In this document: one piece after another, positions 7,771 to 16,181 of the stretch | Position numbering within the stretch: the stretch's first letter is position 1 | Layout of the letters: each line of letters begins with the position of its first letter | Notes under the pieces: model-generated | What the model was told of the DNA's origin: nothing | Databases searched by the model: none | The model's input: only the letters and a program-made list of their open reading frames with translations | Made by a program: the position numbers and the translations under genes | NCBI GenBank assembly: GCA_030019365.1 | Contig: JASEFA010000009.1 | Location: 1-64,000, forward strand | Reading direction: 5' to 3' | Source of the DNA: Bacillota bacterium | GTDB taxonomy: Bacteria; Bacillota; Sulfobacillia; JACIYH01 | Length of the DNA stretch: 64,000 nucleotides

Positions 7771-9008
7771 GGTGCGCACCACGTACCCGCGGTAACCTGC
7801 CACCAACCCGCCAGCGGTTCCCACGGGAGGCCACCCCCGAGTTCTGCGATGGCTGGATTCCACTCACAGGCAGCCTGCTTCTCCTGAGTGAGAGAATGAC
7901 AGACCAGCGCCCCTTGAAGATGGGAATCCTTACCCATGGTCACATCCACATCAGGGGCGTACACCATAGCGACACACGCGGTTTTGTCCCCCAGCTCAAG
8001 GACCTCGGTGCTGTTGCCGGGCGCAAGTACCACCAGCACACGGGGCGCCTGGTCGTCAGCCGGCTGTGAACCCAGGACCGCTTTCCGATCAGCTACCAAC
8101 CTGCCTCTGATATTGAGAGTCACAGGGGCGTCCGCCGACTCCTGGGTCCACAGGGCATCCTTGCCCAGCAGGGTGGGCCCGTCAATGGTCCACGCGGACG
8201 GCCCCTCACTGTGCACCTTTCCGACCTTCCCCACGGACAACACCCAACCGTCCGAATCCGCCGGATCACCGTATACGTAGAACCGCACCTGCCCCGGCCC
8301 CACACACTGCAAGGTGGCCTTCTCGCCGAGGCGCACGTACCCCTTGACGTATACCCCCACCGGACCGTCCGCCTGGATTAGCAGGCTCTCGTTGTTTTTC
8401 ACATCGATGCGATCGAAGACATGGGTTCCGGCCGACAGGGACGTCCGGTAATCCCACTGGGACACAGGTGAGGGCAAAGCCGGCATCTCGAAGTCGATGG
8501 GTGGAGGAGAGAAATCGGGGCCGTAACGCGGATCTGCCGGATCGGTAGCGATAACACCATCCCGCTTGGGACCCGCCGAGAAGACGGAGCCAGGAACCAG
8601 CGGCTGCTGGCCTGCCTCCACGGTGACGAGCCGGGCAGCAACTCCGGCCCGCCCCGTGGCACGCACGAGCAGCCGCCGAGCCTCGTCGTTCCCCGCACGG
8701 GAGACCACAACCTGGTAGGAACCCAGCGCCCAATCCAGCGATGCCCCGGAGGAGAACTCCTTTTCACCTCCCGGGGCCGGAACATCCAGCGTACCCGAGT
8801 TCAGCTGATGCAGTGCGTCGGAAACTCCCGACTCCGCCAGATAGAGGGCCTGGGCACGGGCGATTTCCACCGCCGCCCGCCTGGACCCACTGGCCGCCCA
8901 TCCCAACAGCGACAGGCTTAGCACCGACAGGGCCGCAACGAACACCACCGCCAGCAACAGCACCGACCCTGCCTCAGCCGGCCGATCCTCGCCCCGGATG
9001 CTGCTCAC
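7767..9008 (-). CDS. PilX-like pilus-associated protein with a large C-terminal domain
   Basis: 413 residues. The N-terminus has one hydrophobic segment (about 14-38) with the GSVLLLAVVFVAALS pattern and a YLAESG motif, as in PilX N-domain proteins. The C-terminal 250 residues are beta-rich, resembling DUF7305-type domains of pilus-associated proteins (VLAPGNST and VYAPDVDV-like segments). It sits between the main pilin and the minor prepilins, so it probably contributes to the tip or to surface binding. GTG start at 9008, weak ribosome site. Confidence 0.75.
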   Translation of the reverse strand: MSSIRGEDRPAEAGSVLLLAVVFVAALSVLSLSLLGWAASGSRRAAVEIARAQALYLAESGVSDALHQLNSGTLDVPAPGGEKEFSSGASLDWALGSYQVVVSRAGNDEARRLLVRATGRAGVAARLVTVEAGQQPLVPGSVFSAGPKRDGVIATDPADPRYGPDFSPPPIDFEMPALPSPVSQWDYRTSLSAGTHVFDRIDVKNNESLLIQADGPVGVYVKGYVRLGEKATLQCVGPGQVRFYVYGDPADSDGWVLSVGKVGKVHSEGPSAWTIDGPTLLGKDALWTQESADAPVTLNIRGRLVADRKAVLGSQPADDQAPRVLVVLAPGNSTEVLELGDKTACVAMVYAPDVDVTMGKDSHLQGALVCHSLTQEKQAACEWNPAIAELGGGLPWEPLAGWWQVTAGTWCAP

Positions 9009-9061
9009 CAGCGCAGCCCCCGTACAGCCCTGTCTCCCGGGGTCAGTCTGCCTTCCCGTGC

Positions 9062-9463
9062 TCAGGGCCCGATAATGTCATCCTGGTATATTGTGATGGA
9101 GCTGGTGTCGCTGTCCCTGGCTTTGATCAGCGCGTAGAACCCGTGCGTAGCGTCAGTGGCGTAGCTCTGGAACGTGAAATTTGCCCTGCTCTCCTCGGCC
9201 GGCAGAGAGACATAGTCCAATATGCACGTGCGCAGCGCATCGTAACCGGCAATGCCACTCGGATATGCATTGTTTTCCGACCTGTACATGAGCAGGGCGG
9301 TCTGGATGTTCTTGGCGTCGGCCTTGGCGGCCTTCTTCTTGGCGTTGTCCACGTACCCGCCGACGGACGGAATGGCCACGGCCGCGAGCACACCCAGGAT
9401 GGTGATGACTACGACCAGCTCGATGAGAGTGAAGCCCCGACGGTCCCTCCTCAGACCCTTCAT
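9062..9463 (-). CDS. Type IV pilin, probably the major subunit (PilA/ComGC-like)
   Basis: 133 residues with a textbook prepilin signal: basic leader and RRG|FTLIELVVVITILGVLA, Glu at position 5 of the mature protein, then a short globular domain with a C-terminal beta region. The compact length and strong signal suggest the main pilin. ATG at 9463 with GGGAG about 11 bases upstream. The Wzy-like ligase gene lies directly upstream, which suggests the pilin may be glycosylated. Confidence 0.88.
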   Translation of the reverse strand: MKGLRRDRRGFTLIELVVVITILGVLAAVAIPSVGGYVDNAKKKAAKADAKNIQTALLMYRSENNAYPSGIAGYDALRTCILDYVSLPAEESRANFTFQSYATDATHGFYALIKARDSDTSSITIYQDDIIGP

Positions 9464-9571
9464 GATTCCATCCGCTCCCTTCGCTACCGGGCATCCCGCC
9501 CGTTAACTGAGGACATGTTCGCCATTTGTGGTAAAAATCCTCCCGACTACCACATTATCGGTAAATGCTGG

Positions 9572-11506
9572 TCAAGGCCCATATCCACCGGGTGGGCCGG
9601 TCAGCGATACCAGGAGCCGGGTCGCCTCCCGGAATACCGCCTCCAGTTCCGCCGCCGGGGCGCCCACAGCCTTCTGGAATTCAGAACGGTGAGAAAGCAT
9701 TAAGGCCAGCTCTTCCACCGCCCGTCGTTTCTGCCCGGCAGCCTCATATGCCAGGGCCAGGTGCAAGCGGATGCGCGGCTCCCAGCGGAAGAGGGTGACC
9801 GCCCGTTCCAGGTGCGCCAGGGCAGCAGGTACGTTTCCGGCTTCCACGTACAGGCTGCCAGCGAGGTCCTGGAGGTAAGGATCGTAAGGGTTGATCCGGG
9901 CACCCGCCAGAGCGGCATCAACGGCCCGCGCCCGCCAGTATGTGCGATCCCGCGCACCGCTCTCGCGGGCCTCCATCTCCCGGAGGATGTGGGCCAGCAA
10001 CATGGCGGTACGGGGATGCCCGGGCATGACGGCCCGGGCCACCTCGGCCCGGCGCAGAGCAAGGGGCAGGCTTCCCTCCTCCAGGGCATCCTGGGCCCGC
10101 TGGCGGGCTACCAGGGCGCCATATGGTCTCACTCCCAGAACCACCGCCACCAGGAGCAGGAGGGGCAGAAGCGTGGGTAGGGCGCGCGGCAACCATCTTC
10201 TCAGTGCGGTTGGAACAGAAACCCGATAGACAACCGCCGCCGATGGTGCCACCCTTACCATCACCCCCAGAAGGGTGAACAGGAGCAGCACGACGGCCGG
10301 AAACTGCAGGTCCAGATCAACCAGGCTGTGGGCCAGGATAGCGGAGACTCCCGCCGCGCTACCCGCGCCCACCCCGGCGCAAGTCATGACAGGATTGACG
10401 CCACGCCCGGTCCCGGTGGCGTCCTCCCCAGGGGGAGCTACGCGGGCACGAGCCCGGTGGCCCAACCGGCGCGCCCCCTGGACAGTGCCCGCCAGGGCGG
10501 CCACCACCGCTCCACCCCCCACCAAACCTAGCTCCGCCAGGAACTGCAGATAATCACTATGCAGGTAGCTGGCAAACAATTCCGGGGTGAGCTGGTAGGC
10601 CGTGGCTACCTGATGATACGATCTCGCTCCCAGGCCTACCCAGGGACTGGCCAGGAAGGCCCGCACACCGGAGCGCCAGAACTCCAGCCGCCCGGCCCAG
10701 GAAGCACTACCCCCCACCGTTATCACCCGCTCCCCCGCCAGGCTGAGGCTCCGGGCATGAGCCGAAACGGGCAGGCCCCGGCCGGCAGGTTGGAGCAGGA
10801 GGAGGGCCACGAAGATGAGGGCACCGCCCAGCACCGACAGGACCAGGCACCGGGCAGCGCGCCGGCGGTCGGGAGCCAGCCACAGGAACACGGCCAGCGC
10901 CAGGGGAACGGTCAGCAACGCTCCCCGGGAACCGGTGTACACAATGGAGGCGACCAGTGACGACGCGCACACGAGCCCGAGCGCGTACCACCTGCCCGCC
11001 GCCCCCGCAGCCAGCCCCAGGGTGACGGAGGCCAGTGCCAGCAGGTAGGCACCATAGCTGTTGGGATATGTGAAGGGACCGCTCATCCTGGCTGCGGGAA
11101 AGGATGAGGGGAAGTTCCAGTACTCATAAAGGGTGTATGTTGCCAGGGCGCCCCCGAGCAAGGTGAGCACACGGACCAGGCGAACCACGACCCCGTCATC
11201 CATCAGGCGAGAGATGCACACGTACAGCAGGGCGGCAGCGGACCAAAAGAGGGCCTGCTCGTAAGAATCCGAAGGAGCCACCGACCAGGACAGGCTCAGC
11301 GCCATGACCAGAGGCAGGGCAACCCACAAGTCCGGACCGTAAAAGTCCAGCCGGGCGGCAGCAGACTCGATACCGGGACGCAGCAGGAGGTACGCGGCGA
11401 ACACCACCAAAAGGTAGATGAGAGTGCGGGGGCCCGTGTACCACGAACCCAGCGGCCACGGCGAGACCAGAAGCGCTATTATCACCAGCCGGGCCGCCCA
11501 GGTCAT
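9572..11506 (-). CDS. O-antigen ligase/Wzy-family membrane protein with C-terminal TPRs
   Basis: 644 residues: about 12 membrane spans over residues 1-460 with the large loop of the Wzy_C family (around 230-330, WVGLGARSYHQ), followed by a soluble tail of about 170 residues with TPR-like helices. Wzy-family enzymes transfer polymerised glycans from lipid carriers to lipid A, to other sugars or, in PglL/PilO-type oligosaccharyltransferases, to pilin. Its place between pilC and the main pilin argues for pilin glycosylation, but donor and acceptor are not known. ATG at 11506; GTG at 11515 is an alternative. Confidence 0.8.
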   Translation of the reverse strand: MTWAARLVIIALLVSPWPLGSWYTGPRTLIYLLVVFAAYLLLRPGIESAAARLDFYGPDLWVALPLVMALSLSWSVAPSDSYEQALFWSAAALLYVCISRLMDDGVVVRLVRVLTLLGGALATYTLYEYWNFPSSFPAARMSGPFTYPNSYGAYLLALASVTLGLAAGAAGRWYALGLVCASSLVASIVYTGSRGALLTVPLALAVFLWLAPDRRRAARCLVLSVLGGALIFVALLLLQPAGRGLPVSAHARSLSLAGERVITVGGSASWAGRLEFWRSGVRAFLASPWVGLGARSYHQVATAYQLTPELFASYLHSDYLQFLAELGLVGGGAVVAALAGTVQGARRLGHRARARVAPPGEDATGTGRGVNPVMTCAGVGAGSAAGVSAILAHSLVDLDLQFPAVVLLLFTLLGVMVRVAPSAAVVYRVSVPTALRRWLPRALPTLLPLLLLVAVVLGVRPYGALVARQRAQDALEEGSLPLALRRAEVARAVMPGHPRTAMLLAHILREMEARESGARDRTYWRARAVDAALAGARINPYDPYLQDLAGSLYVEAGNVPAALAHLERAVTLFRWEPRIRLHLALAYEAAGQKRRAVEELALMLSHRSEFQKAVGAPAAELEAVFREATRLLVSLTGPPGGYGP

Positions 11507-11550
11507 ACGCCCCACCTTCGCCCCGAGCGAAACGGTCCCCGCAGAGTTCC

Positions 11551-12768
11551 TCAGCCCACGTAGCGCAGGACGGAGAACATGGGGAGGAAGAGGGAAATCA
11601 TGATGCCACCCACCACCACTCCCAGCAGGACGATGACCACTGGCTCAATCAAAGCTGTCATGCGGGCCGACAGTCGCTCGGCTTCCGTCTCGAAGGCCTC
11701 TGCCACCCTTACGAACATGCGGTCCAGGTTGCCGCTTTCCTCGCCCACCGCCACCATCTGACTCACCATGGGAGGGACGAAGGGCCCGGGAACCAGACCA
11801 CCGGAGAGGCCCCTTCCCTGCTGCACACTGGTCTCAGTCCGTTCCAGGACGTCGCGCAATACCAGGTTGGCTGCGGCCCGGCGCGCCACGGCCAGGGCGA
11901 CGGGGAGGGGAACCCCGGCGTCCAGCATGGCGGCCAGGGTGCGGGCGGTACGTGACCACGCTTGATCCACCAGCAGATCGCCCATCATGGGCAGCCGGAG
12001 CAGGAACCGCTCGTACCCCTCTCTCATTCCCCGCCGCCCCCGCAAAAGATGCCAGACAACCACCAGGGTGGCGATGCCGAGTGCCACCACGTACCAGAAG
12101 CGCCGCAAGAAGAAGCTCAGCCAGGCCAGCACCCGCGTGGGCAGCGGAAGCGGCGCCCCCAGCGTTTCGAACAGGGAAAGGAACCTGGGGACCACGAAGA
12201 ACATCAGGAAAAGCACCGCCGCACAGGCCACGACCAGCACGAGGGCAGGGTAAGTGAGGGAGGATTTGACTTTGGCCATAGCGGCGTCCTCGCGCTGAAA
12301 GTGATCGGCCAGTCGATTCAGCACATCTTCCAGGTTGCCCCCCACCTCACCCGCGGCCACCATGTTGGAAATGACTTCCGGAAACACCCGCCCCTGGGCG
12401 TACAGGGAAGCGCTGAAGGTATCGCCCGCCTCCAGCCTGGCGATGACCCGCCCCAGCACGGCGCCCAGGCGGGTCCCCCGATTCTGGCGCTGGAGCACGC
12501 GCAGAGAGGTGACGAGGGAGATGCCGGCCGCCAGCATAGTGGCAAGCTGGCGGCACAAGCGAGCGAGCTCGGTTCGGCTCAACGGCCGACCGGGGACCGT
12601 CAGTTCTCGCCGGACAGCCCGGGCTACATCCCGGTCTACCTCCAGGTTTGTCACGAGCAGGCCCCGAGACCTCAACTGGGCCAGGGCGGCCTGGCGGTCA
12701 GGCGCCTCCAGGCGTCCCCGGGCCACGCGCCCGTCCTGGTCTCGTGCCCTATACAGCCAGGCCGGCAT
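11551..12768 (-). CDS. pilC: Type IV pilus inner-membrane platform protein PilC (GspF family)
   Basis: 405 residues with the two repeated GspF domains (about 65-190 and 270-395) and three membrane spans. The recognisable pair of repeats reads AAGEVGGNLEDVL and VGEESGNLDRMF. PilC forms the membrane platform turned by PilB and PilT during pilus extension and retraction. The start overlaps the end of pilT by 20 bp, consistent with coupled translation. Confidence 0.93.
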   Translation of the reverse strand: MPAWLYRARDQDGRVARGRLEAPDRQAALAQLRSRGLLVTNLEVDRDVARAVRRELTVPGRPLSRTELARLCRQLATMLAAGISLVTSLRVLQRQNRGTRLGAVLGRVIARLEAGDTFSASLYAQGRVFPEVISNMVAAGEVGGNLEDVLNRLADHFQREDAAMAKVKSSLTYPALVLVVACAAVLFLMFFVVPRFLSLFETLGAPLPLPTRVLAWLSFFLRRFWYVVALGIATLVVVWHLLRGRRGMREGYERFLLRLPMMGDLLVDQAWSRTARTLAAMLDAGVPLPVALAVARRAAANLVLRDVLERTETSVQQGRGLSGGLVPGPFVPPMVSQMVAVGEESGNLDRMFVRVAEAFETEAERLSARMTALIEPVVIVLLGVVVGGIMISLFLPMFSVLRYVG

Positions 12769-13804
12769 ACCCCGCCCCCCCGCCCGCCAGCTTCACCCGC
12801 CGGACGCATTCCTCTTCGGAAATCAGCCCGGTATCGCGAAGGCGCTGGAGGGACTGGCGCATGGTGACCATACCGAGCGCGCTCCCCGTCTCCAGCACCG
12901 TTCCTAACTGGTGGAGCTTGCCTTCGCGGATCAGATTGGCGGCAGCCGGAGTGCACAGCAGCAGCTCGAACGCCGCCACCCGTCCCTGCCCGTCCGCCCG
13001 CGGGATCAACTGCTGCGCCGCCACCGCCACCAGCGCCCCGGCGAGCTGAACGCGCACCTGGTTCTGCTGGCCGGCCGGAAAGGCGTCCACGATGCGCGCC
13101 ACCGTCTGCGCGGCATCGATGGTGTGCAGCGTGGCCATGACCAGGTGTCCCGTTTCCGCCGCTGTGATGGCAGTGGCCATGGTCTCCAGGTCGCGCATTT
13201 CCCCGATCATAACCACATCCGGGTCCTGGCGCAAAGCCGACCGCAGCCCGGCGGCGAAGCTGGAGGTATCGGTACCCACCTCCCGCTGGTGGACCACGCT
13301 GCGCCGGTGGCGATGGAGGTATTCAATGGGGTCTTCCAGGGTAATGATGTGCCGCTCCGAATTGCGGTTGACGGTGTCTATGAGAGCTGCCAGGGTGGTC
13401 GACTTGCCGCTCCCCGCCGGACCGGTCACCAGAACCAGGCCCTTGGGGGCAAACGCCGCCACCACCAGGGCCGGGGGAATCCCCAGTTCGTCTAGGGAAG
13501 GTACCTCGGTCGGGATGACCCTGGCCGCGAAAGCTATGGTCCCCCGCTGGCGGAACACGCTGATGCGGAACCGGCCCAGGCCCGCCACCCCGTACGAGAA
13601 GTCGACCTGGCCGTCTCTCTCCAAATCCCCGCGTTGATCGGGGGTGGTCACCTCGTGAAGGAACTCGTTCATCTGGTCGGCACTCACTGCCGGCAGGGGG
13701 GTGCGTTCCAGTCGCCCGTCTACCCGGAGCACGGGAGGAAGACCCACACCCAGATGCAGGTCAGAGGCACCCCGGTGCACAGCATTCCCGAGCAAATCGC
13801 GCAT
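12749..13804 (-). CDS. pilT: Type IV pilus retraction ATPase PilT
   Basis: 351 residues: N-terminal PAS-like domain, Walker A GPAGSGKST (about residue 130), Asp box, Walker B DPDVVMIGEMRD and the His box TGHLVMATLHT. The length and the short C-terminal segment match PilT rather than PilB. Located between pilB and pilC, 18 bp after pilB. It hexamerises to power pilus retraction and twitching motility. The presence of a retraction ATPase favours a true motile pilus over a ComG-type competence pseudopilus. Confidence 0.93.
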   Translation of the reverse strand: MRDLLGNAVHRGASDLHLGVGLPPVLRVDGRLERTPLPAVSADQMNEFLHEVTTPDQRGDLERDGQVDFSYGVAGLGRFRISVFRQRGTIAFAARVIPTEVPSLDELGIPPALVVAAFAPKGLVLVTGPAGSGKSTTLAALIDTVNRNSERHIITLEDPIEYLHRHRRSVVHQREVGTDTSSFAAGLRSALRQDPDVVMIGEMRDLETMATAITAAETGHLVMATLHTIDAAQTVARIVDAFPAGQQNQVRVQLAGALVAVAAQQLIPRADGQGRVAAFELLLCTPAAANLIREGKLHQLGTVLETGSALGMVTMRQSLQRLRDTGLISEEECVRRVKLAGGGAGYAGLAV

Positions 13805-13822
13805 GGTGACGGACAGATTCGC

Positions 13823-15580
13823 TCACTCTCCTCCGAACGCAACCCGCCTGGCTTCTTCCAGCGAGATCTGGCCCAATAACGCCTTTTCGATGGCATCCTG
13901 TTCCAGGGTACGCATGCCTGCCCCCACCGCGTATTCGTGGATAGCCACCGCCGGCTGCCGGGCCAGGATGAGGTCGCGCACCCCCTGATCGACGCGCAGC
14001 AGTTCGAATATGCCCACGCGCCCCTGAAAACCCAGCCCCTCACAGCGGGGGCAACCGGAAGTCCGCTTCAACTCCAGCGGGCCGGGGGGCAGCGCTAGGG
14101 CAGCCCGTTCGGGAGCATCCTCCGGGAGCACGTGGGTCTGGGCACAATGGGGACACAGGCGCCTGGCCAGCCGTTGCGCCAGGACGGCCCGCAACGACGA
14201 AGCCACCAGGAACGGTTCCAGGCCCATCTCCAGCAATCGGCTCACGCTTTGGGCGGCCCTGCCGGTATGAAGGGTGCTGAGGACGAGGTGCCCGGTCAAG
14301 GCGGCCCGTATGGCAATCTCTGCCGTCTCGGGATCGCGTATCTCACCCACCATGATGATGTCCGGGTCCTGCCGCAGGATGGCACGCAGGGCCACTGCAA
14401 AGGTGAGGCCGGCCTTCTCGTTGATCTGCACCTGGCTGACCCCGGGGATGTGGTACTCCACGGGGTCCTCGACGGTTACCAGGTTCAGCCCGGGATCGTT
14501 CAGCCAGACCAGGGAGGCGTGAAGGGTGGTGGTCTTGCCCGAACCGGTGGGCCCGGTGACCAGTACCATGCCCCGGGCCTGGCGCAGGATTTCCCGGTAG
14601 GCATCTTGAACGTCGGGCAGAAATCCCAGATCCTCCAGGCGGGTGATGGCCTGAGCCCGGTCCAGCACCCTGATGCTCACTTTCTCGCCGTGCGCGGTAG
14701 GCAATGTGGCCACGCGCAGGTCCACCGACCGGCCCTGGTACTCAGCCCGAAAAGCCCCGTCTTGCGGCAACCGCCTTACCGAGATATCCATGCCCGCCAT
14801 CAGCTTGACCCGGGAAATGGCGGGGGCCTGGGCCCCCCGGGGCACATCCAGCGCCTCCCGCAGGATGCCGTCCACCCGGAACCTCACCCGAGCTCCGCGT
14901 TCGTGCGGTTCGATGTGGATGTCGGATGCCCGCGCGGAAAGAGCCTGCTCGATGATACCGGTCACCAGCCTGACGACAGGGGCCTGCTCCACGAGCTCTC
15001 GCAGCCTGAAGATCTCGATCTCCTGAGGTTCCTCGGGGGCCAGGGTTTCCTCCAGGAGTCCCATCTGGTACACGCGCCGGAGGGCATCCTCCAGCGCCCG
15101 ACCGGGCACCACCACCGGCTGTACGGTGAGCCCCGTGAGCAGGCCCACGTCCTCCTGAGCAAGTAAGTCCAGGGGGTTGGCCATGGCCAGTTCCAGGACC
15201 TTTCCTCGCCGGGCCAGAGGAAGCACCCGGTGCCGCCTGGCCACCTGCTCGGGGACGAGCTTCACTACCTCGCGCTCCGGGTTGACCGTGGAAGAAAAGC
15301 GGAATCCCAACTGCTCGGCGAGGGACCTGGCCAGCTCCTCCTCGCTGATCACCCCCATTTTGACCAGTGTTTCCCCCAGTTTCGTTCCCGACTGCCGGGC
15401 CTGTTCGAGGGCCTGTTCGAGCTGGGGAGCACTTATGCATCCTGATTCAACCAGGATCTCCCCCAGGCGCCTGGGTGGAATGCCAACCGCCCCCTTTACA
15501 GGTTTCGACTTCTCGTTCGCTCTGCAAGCGCTAAATCCTGCTCCGGTTGAGTTCCTGCCAGAGACGCCTGACGCGGGCAC
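13823..15580 (-). CDS. pilB: Type IV pilus extension ATPase PilB (GspE family)
   Basis: About 585 residues from the GTG at 15580. The MshEN N-domain begins near residue 34 (RRLGEILVESG). Then come Walker A GPTGSGKT (about 345), Walker B DPDIIMVGEIRD, and the tetracysteine zinc site CPHC...GCPRC. The start is uncertain: the GTG at 15580 lies inside coaE and lacks a ribosome site, whereas an ATT at 15481 has AAAGGGGG about 9 bases upstream and would give 552 residues, close to the usual size. PilB drives pilus assembly by ATP hydrolysis. Confidence 0.92.
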   Translation of the reverse strand: MPASGVSGRNSTGAGFSACRANEKSKPVKGAVGIPPRRLGEILVESGCISAPQLEQALEQARQSGTKLGETLVKMGVISEEELARSLAEQLGFRFSSTVNPEREVVKLVPEQVARRHRVLPLARRGKVLELAMANPLDLLAQEDVGLLTGLTVQPVVVPGRALEDALRRVYQMGLLEETLAPEEPQEIEIFRLRELVEQAPVVRLVTGIIEQALSARASDIHIEPHERGARVRFRVDGILREALDVPRGAQAPAISRVKLMAGMDISVRRLPQDGAFRAEYQGRSVDLRVATLPTAHGEKVSIRVLDRAQAITRLEDLGFLPDVQDAYREILRQARGMVLVTGPTGSGKTTTLHASLVWLNDPGLNLVTVEDPVEYHIPGVSQVQINEKAGLTFAVALRAILRQDPDIIMVGEIRDPETAEIAIRAALTGHLVLSTLHTGRAAQSVSRLLEMGLEPFLVASSLRAVLAQRLARRLCPHCAQTHVLPEDAPERAALALPPGPLELKRTSGCPRCEGLGFQGRVGIFELLRVDQGVRDLILARQPAVAIHEYAVGAGMRTLEQDAIEKALLGQISLEEARRVAFGGE

Positions 15581-16133
15581 GCAGGTCGTCCGGAGAGCCT
15601 TCGTTGGGGATGACGCGGTCGGCCAGGCGGGCCTTTTCCGCGAGGGGCATTTGCGCCCGCACGCGCTCCTCCGCTTCCCGCGGGGACATACCGGTGCGCC
15701 GGCAAAGGCGCTCAACTTGCTGCCTGGGGGTGCAGGTCACCACCCACACCTCGTCCACCATGCCCGGCATGCCAGCTTCCAGCAGCAACGGTGCGTCTAT
15801 CACCAGAACCCGCACACCCTGGCGCCGGGCCTGCTCAATGGACCCGCGAATGATCTCGATGATGGGGGGATGGGTGATGGCGTTCAGGTCGGCGAGAGCC
15901 TCCGGGTCATTGAAGACGACGTCCGCCAGGCGCTTGCGGTCGAGCGACCCGTCCGCACGCATGATCTCACGCCCGAACCGCTCTGCCACCCGCGCGAGCA
16001 CCGGGCTCCCCGGCGCCAGCACCTCCCGCGCTACCTCGTCGGCGTCCACCACCCGGGCACCCAGATCGCGCAGGATGGCCGCCACCGTGCTCTTGCCGCA
16101 GGCAATCCCGCCCGTCAGCCCTATCACCAGCAA
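15531..16133 (-). CDS. coaE: Dephospho-CoA kinase
   Basis: 200 residues, normal length. P-loop GLTGGIACGKST (residues 5-16) and the DADEVAREVL and DAPLLLEAG motifs of the CoaE family. It phosphorylates the 3'-OH of the ribose of dephospho-CoA, the last step of coenzyme A synthesis. TTG start at 16133 with GGGAG 7 bases upstream. Position near mutM and polA follows the Bacillota order, but an unrelated substrate-binding protein gene is inserted between mutM and coaE. Confidence 0.94.
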   Translation of the reverse strand: MLVIGLTGGIACGKSTVAAILRDLGARVVDADEVAREVLAPGSPVLARVAERFGREIMRADGSLDRKRLADVVFNDPEALADLNAITHPPIIEIIRGSIEQARRQGVRVLVIDAPLLLEAGMPGMVDEVWVVTCTPRQQVERLCRRTGMSPREAEERVRAQMPLAEKARLADRVIPNEGSPDDLRARVRRLWQELNRSRI

Positions 16134-16181
16134 CGCCGCACTCCCTCCATCCCACGATCGGCGCGCACCAGCAGGCGCCGG

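Noticed and set aside
12749-13804. Reading the cluster as a ComG competence pseudopilus or type II secretion system
   Set aside because: A PilT retraction ATPase and the pilM-pilN-pilO set point to a type IV pilus; no secretin or GspC/D genes are present.
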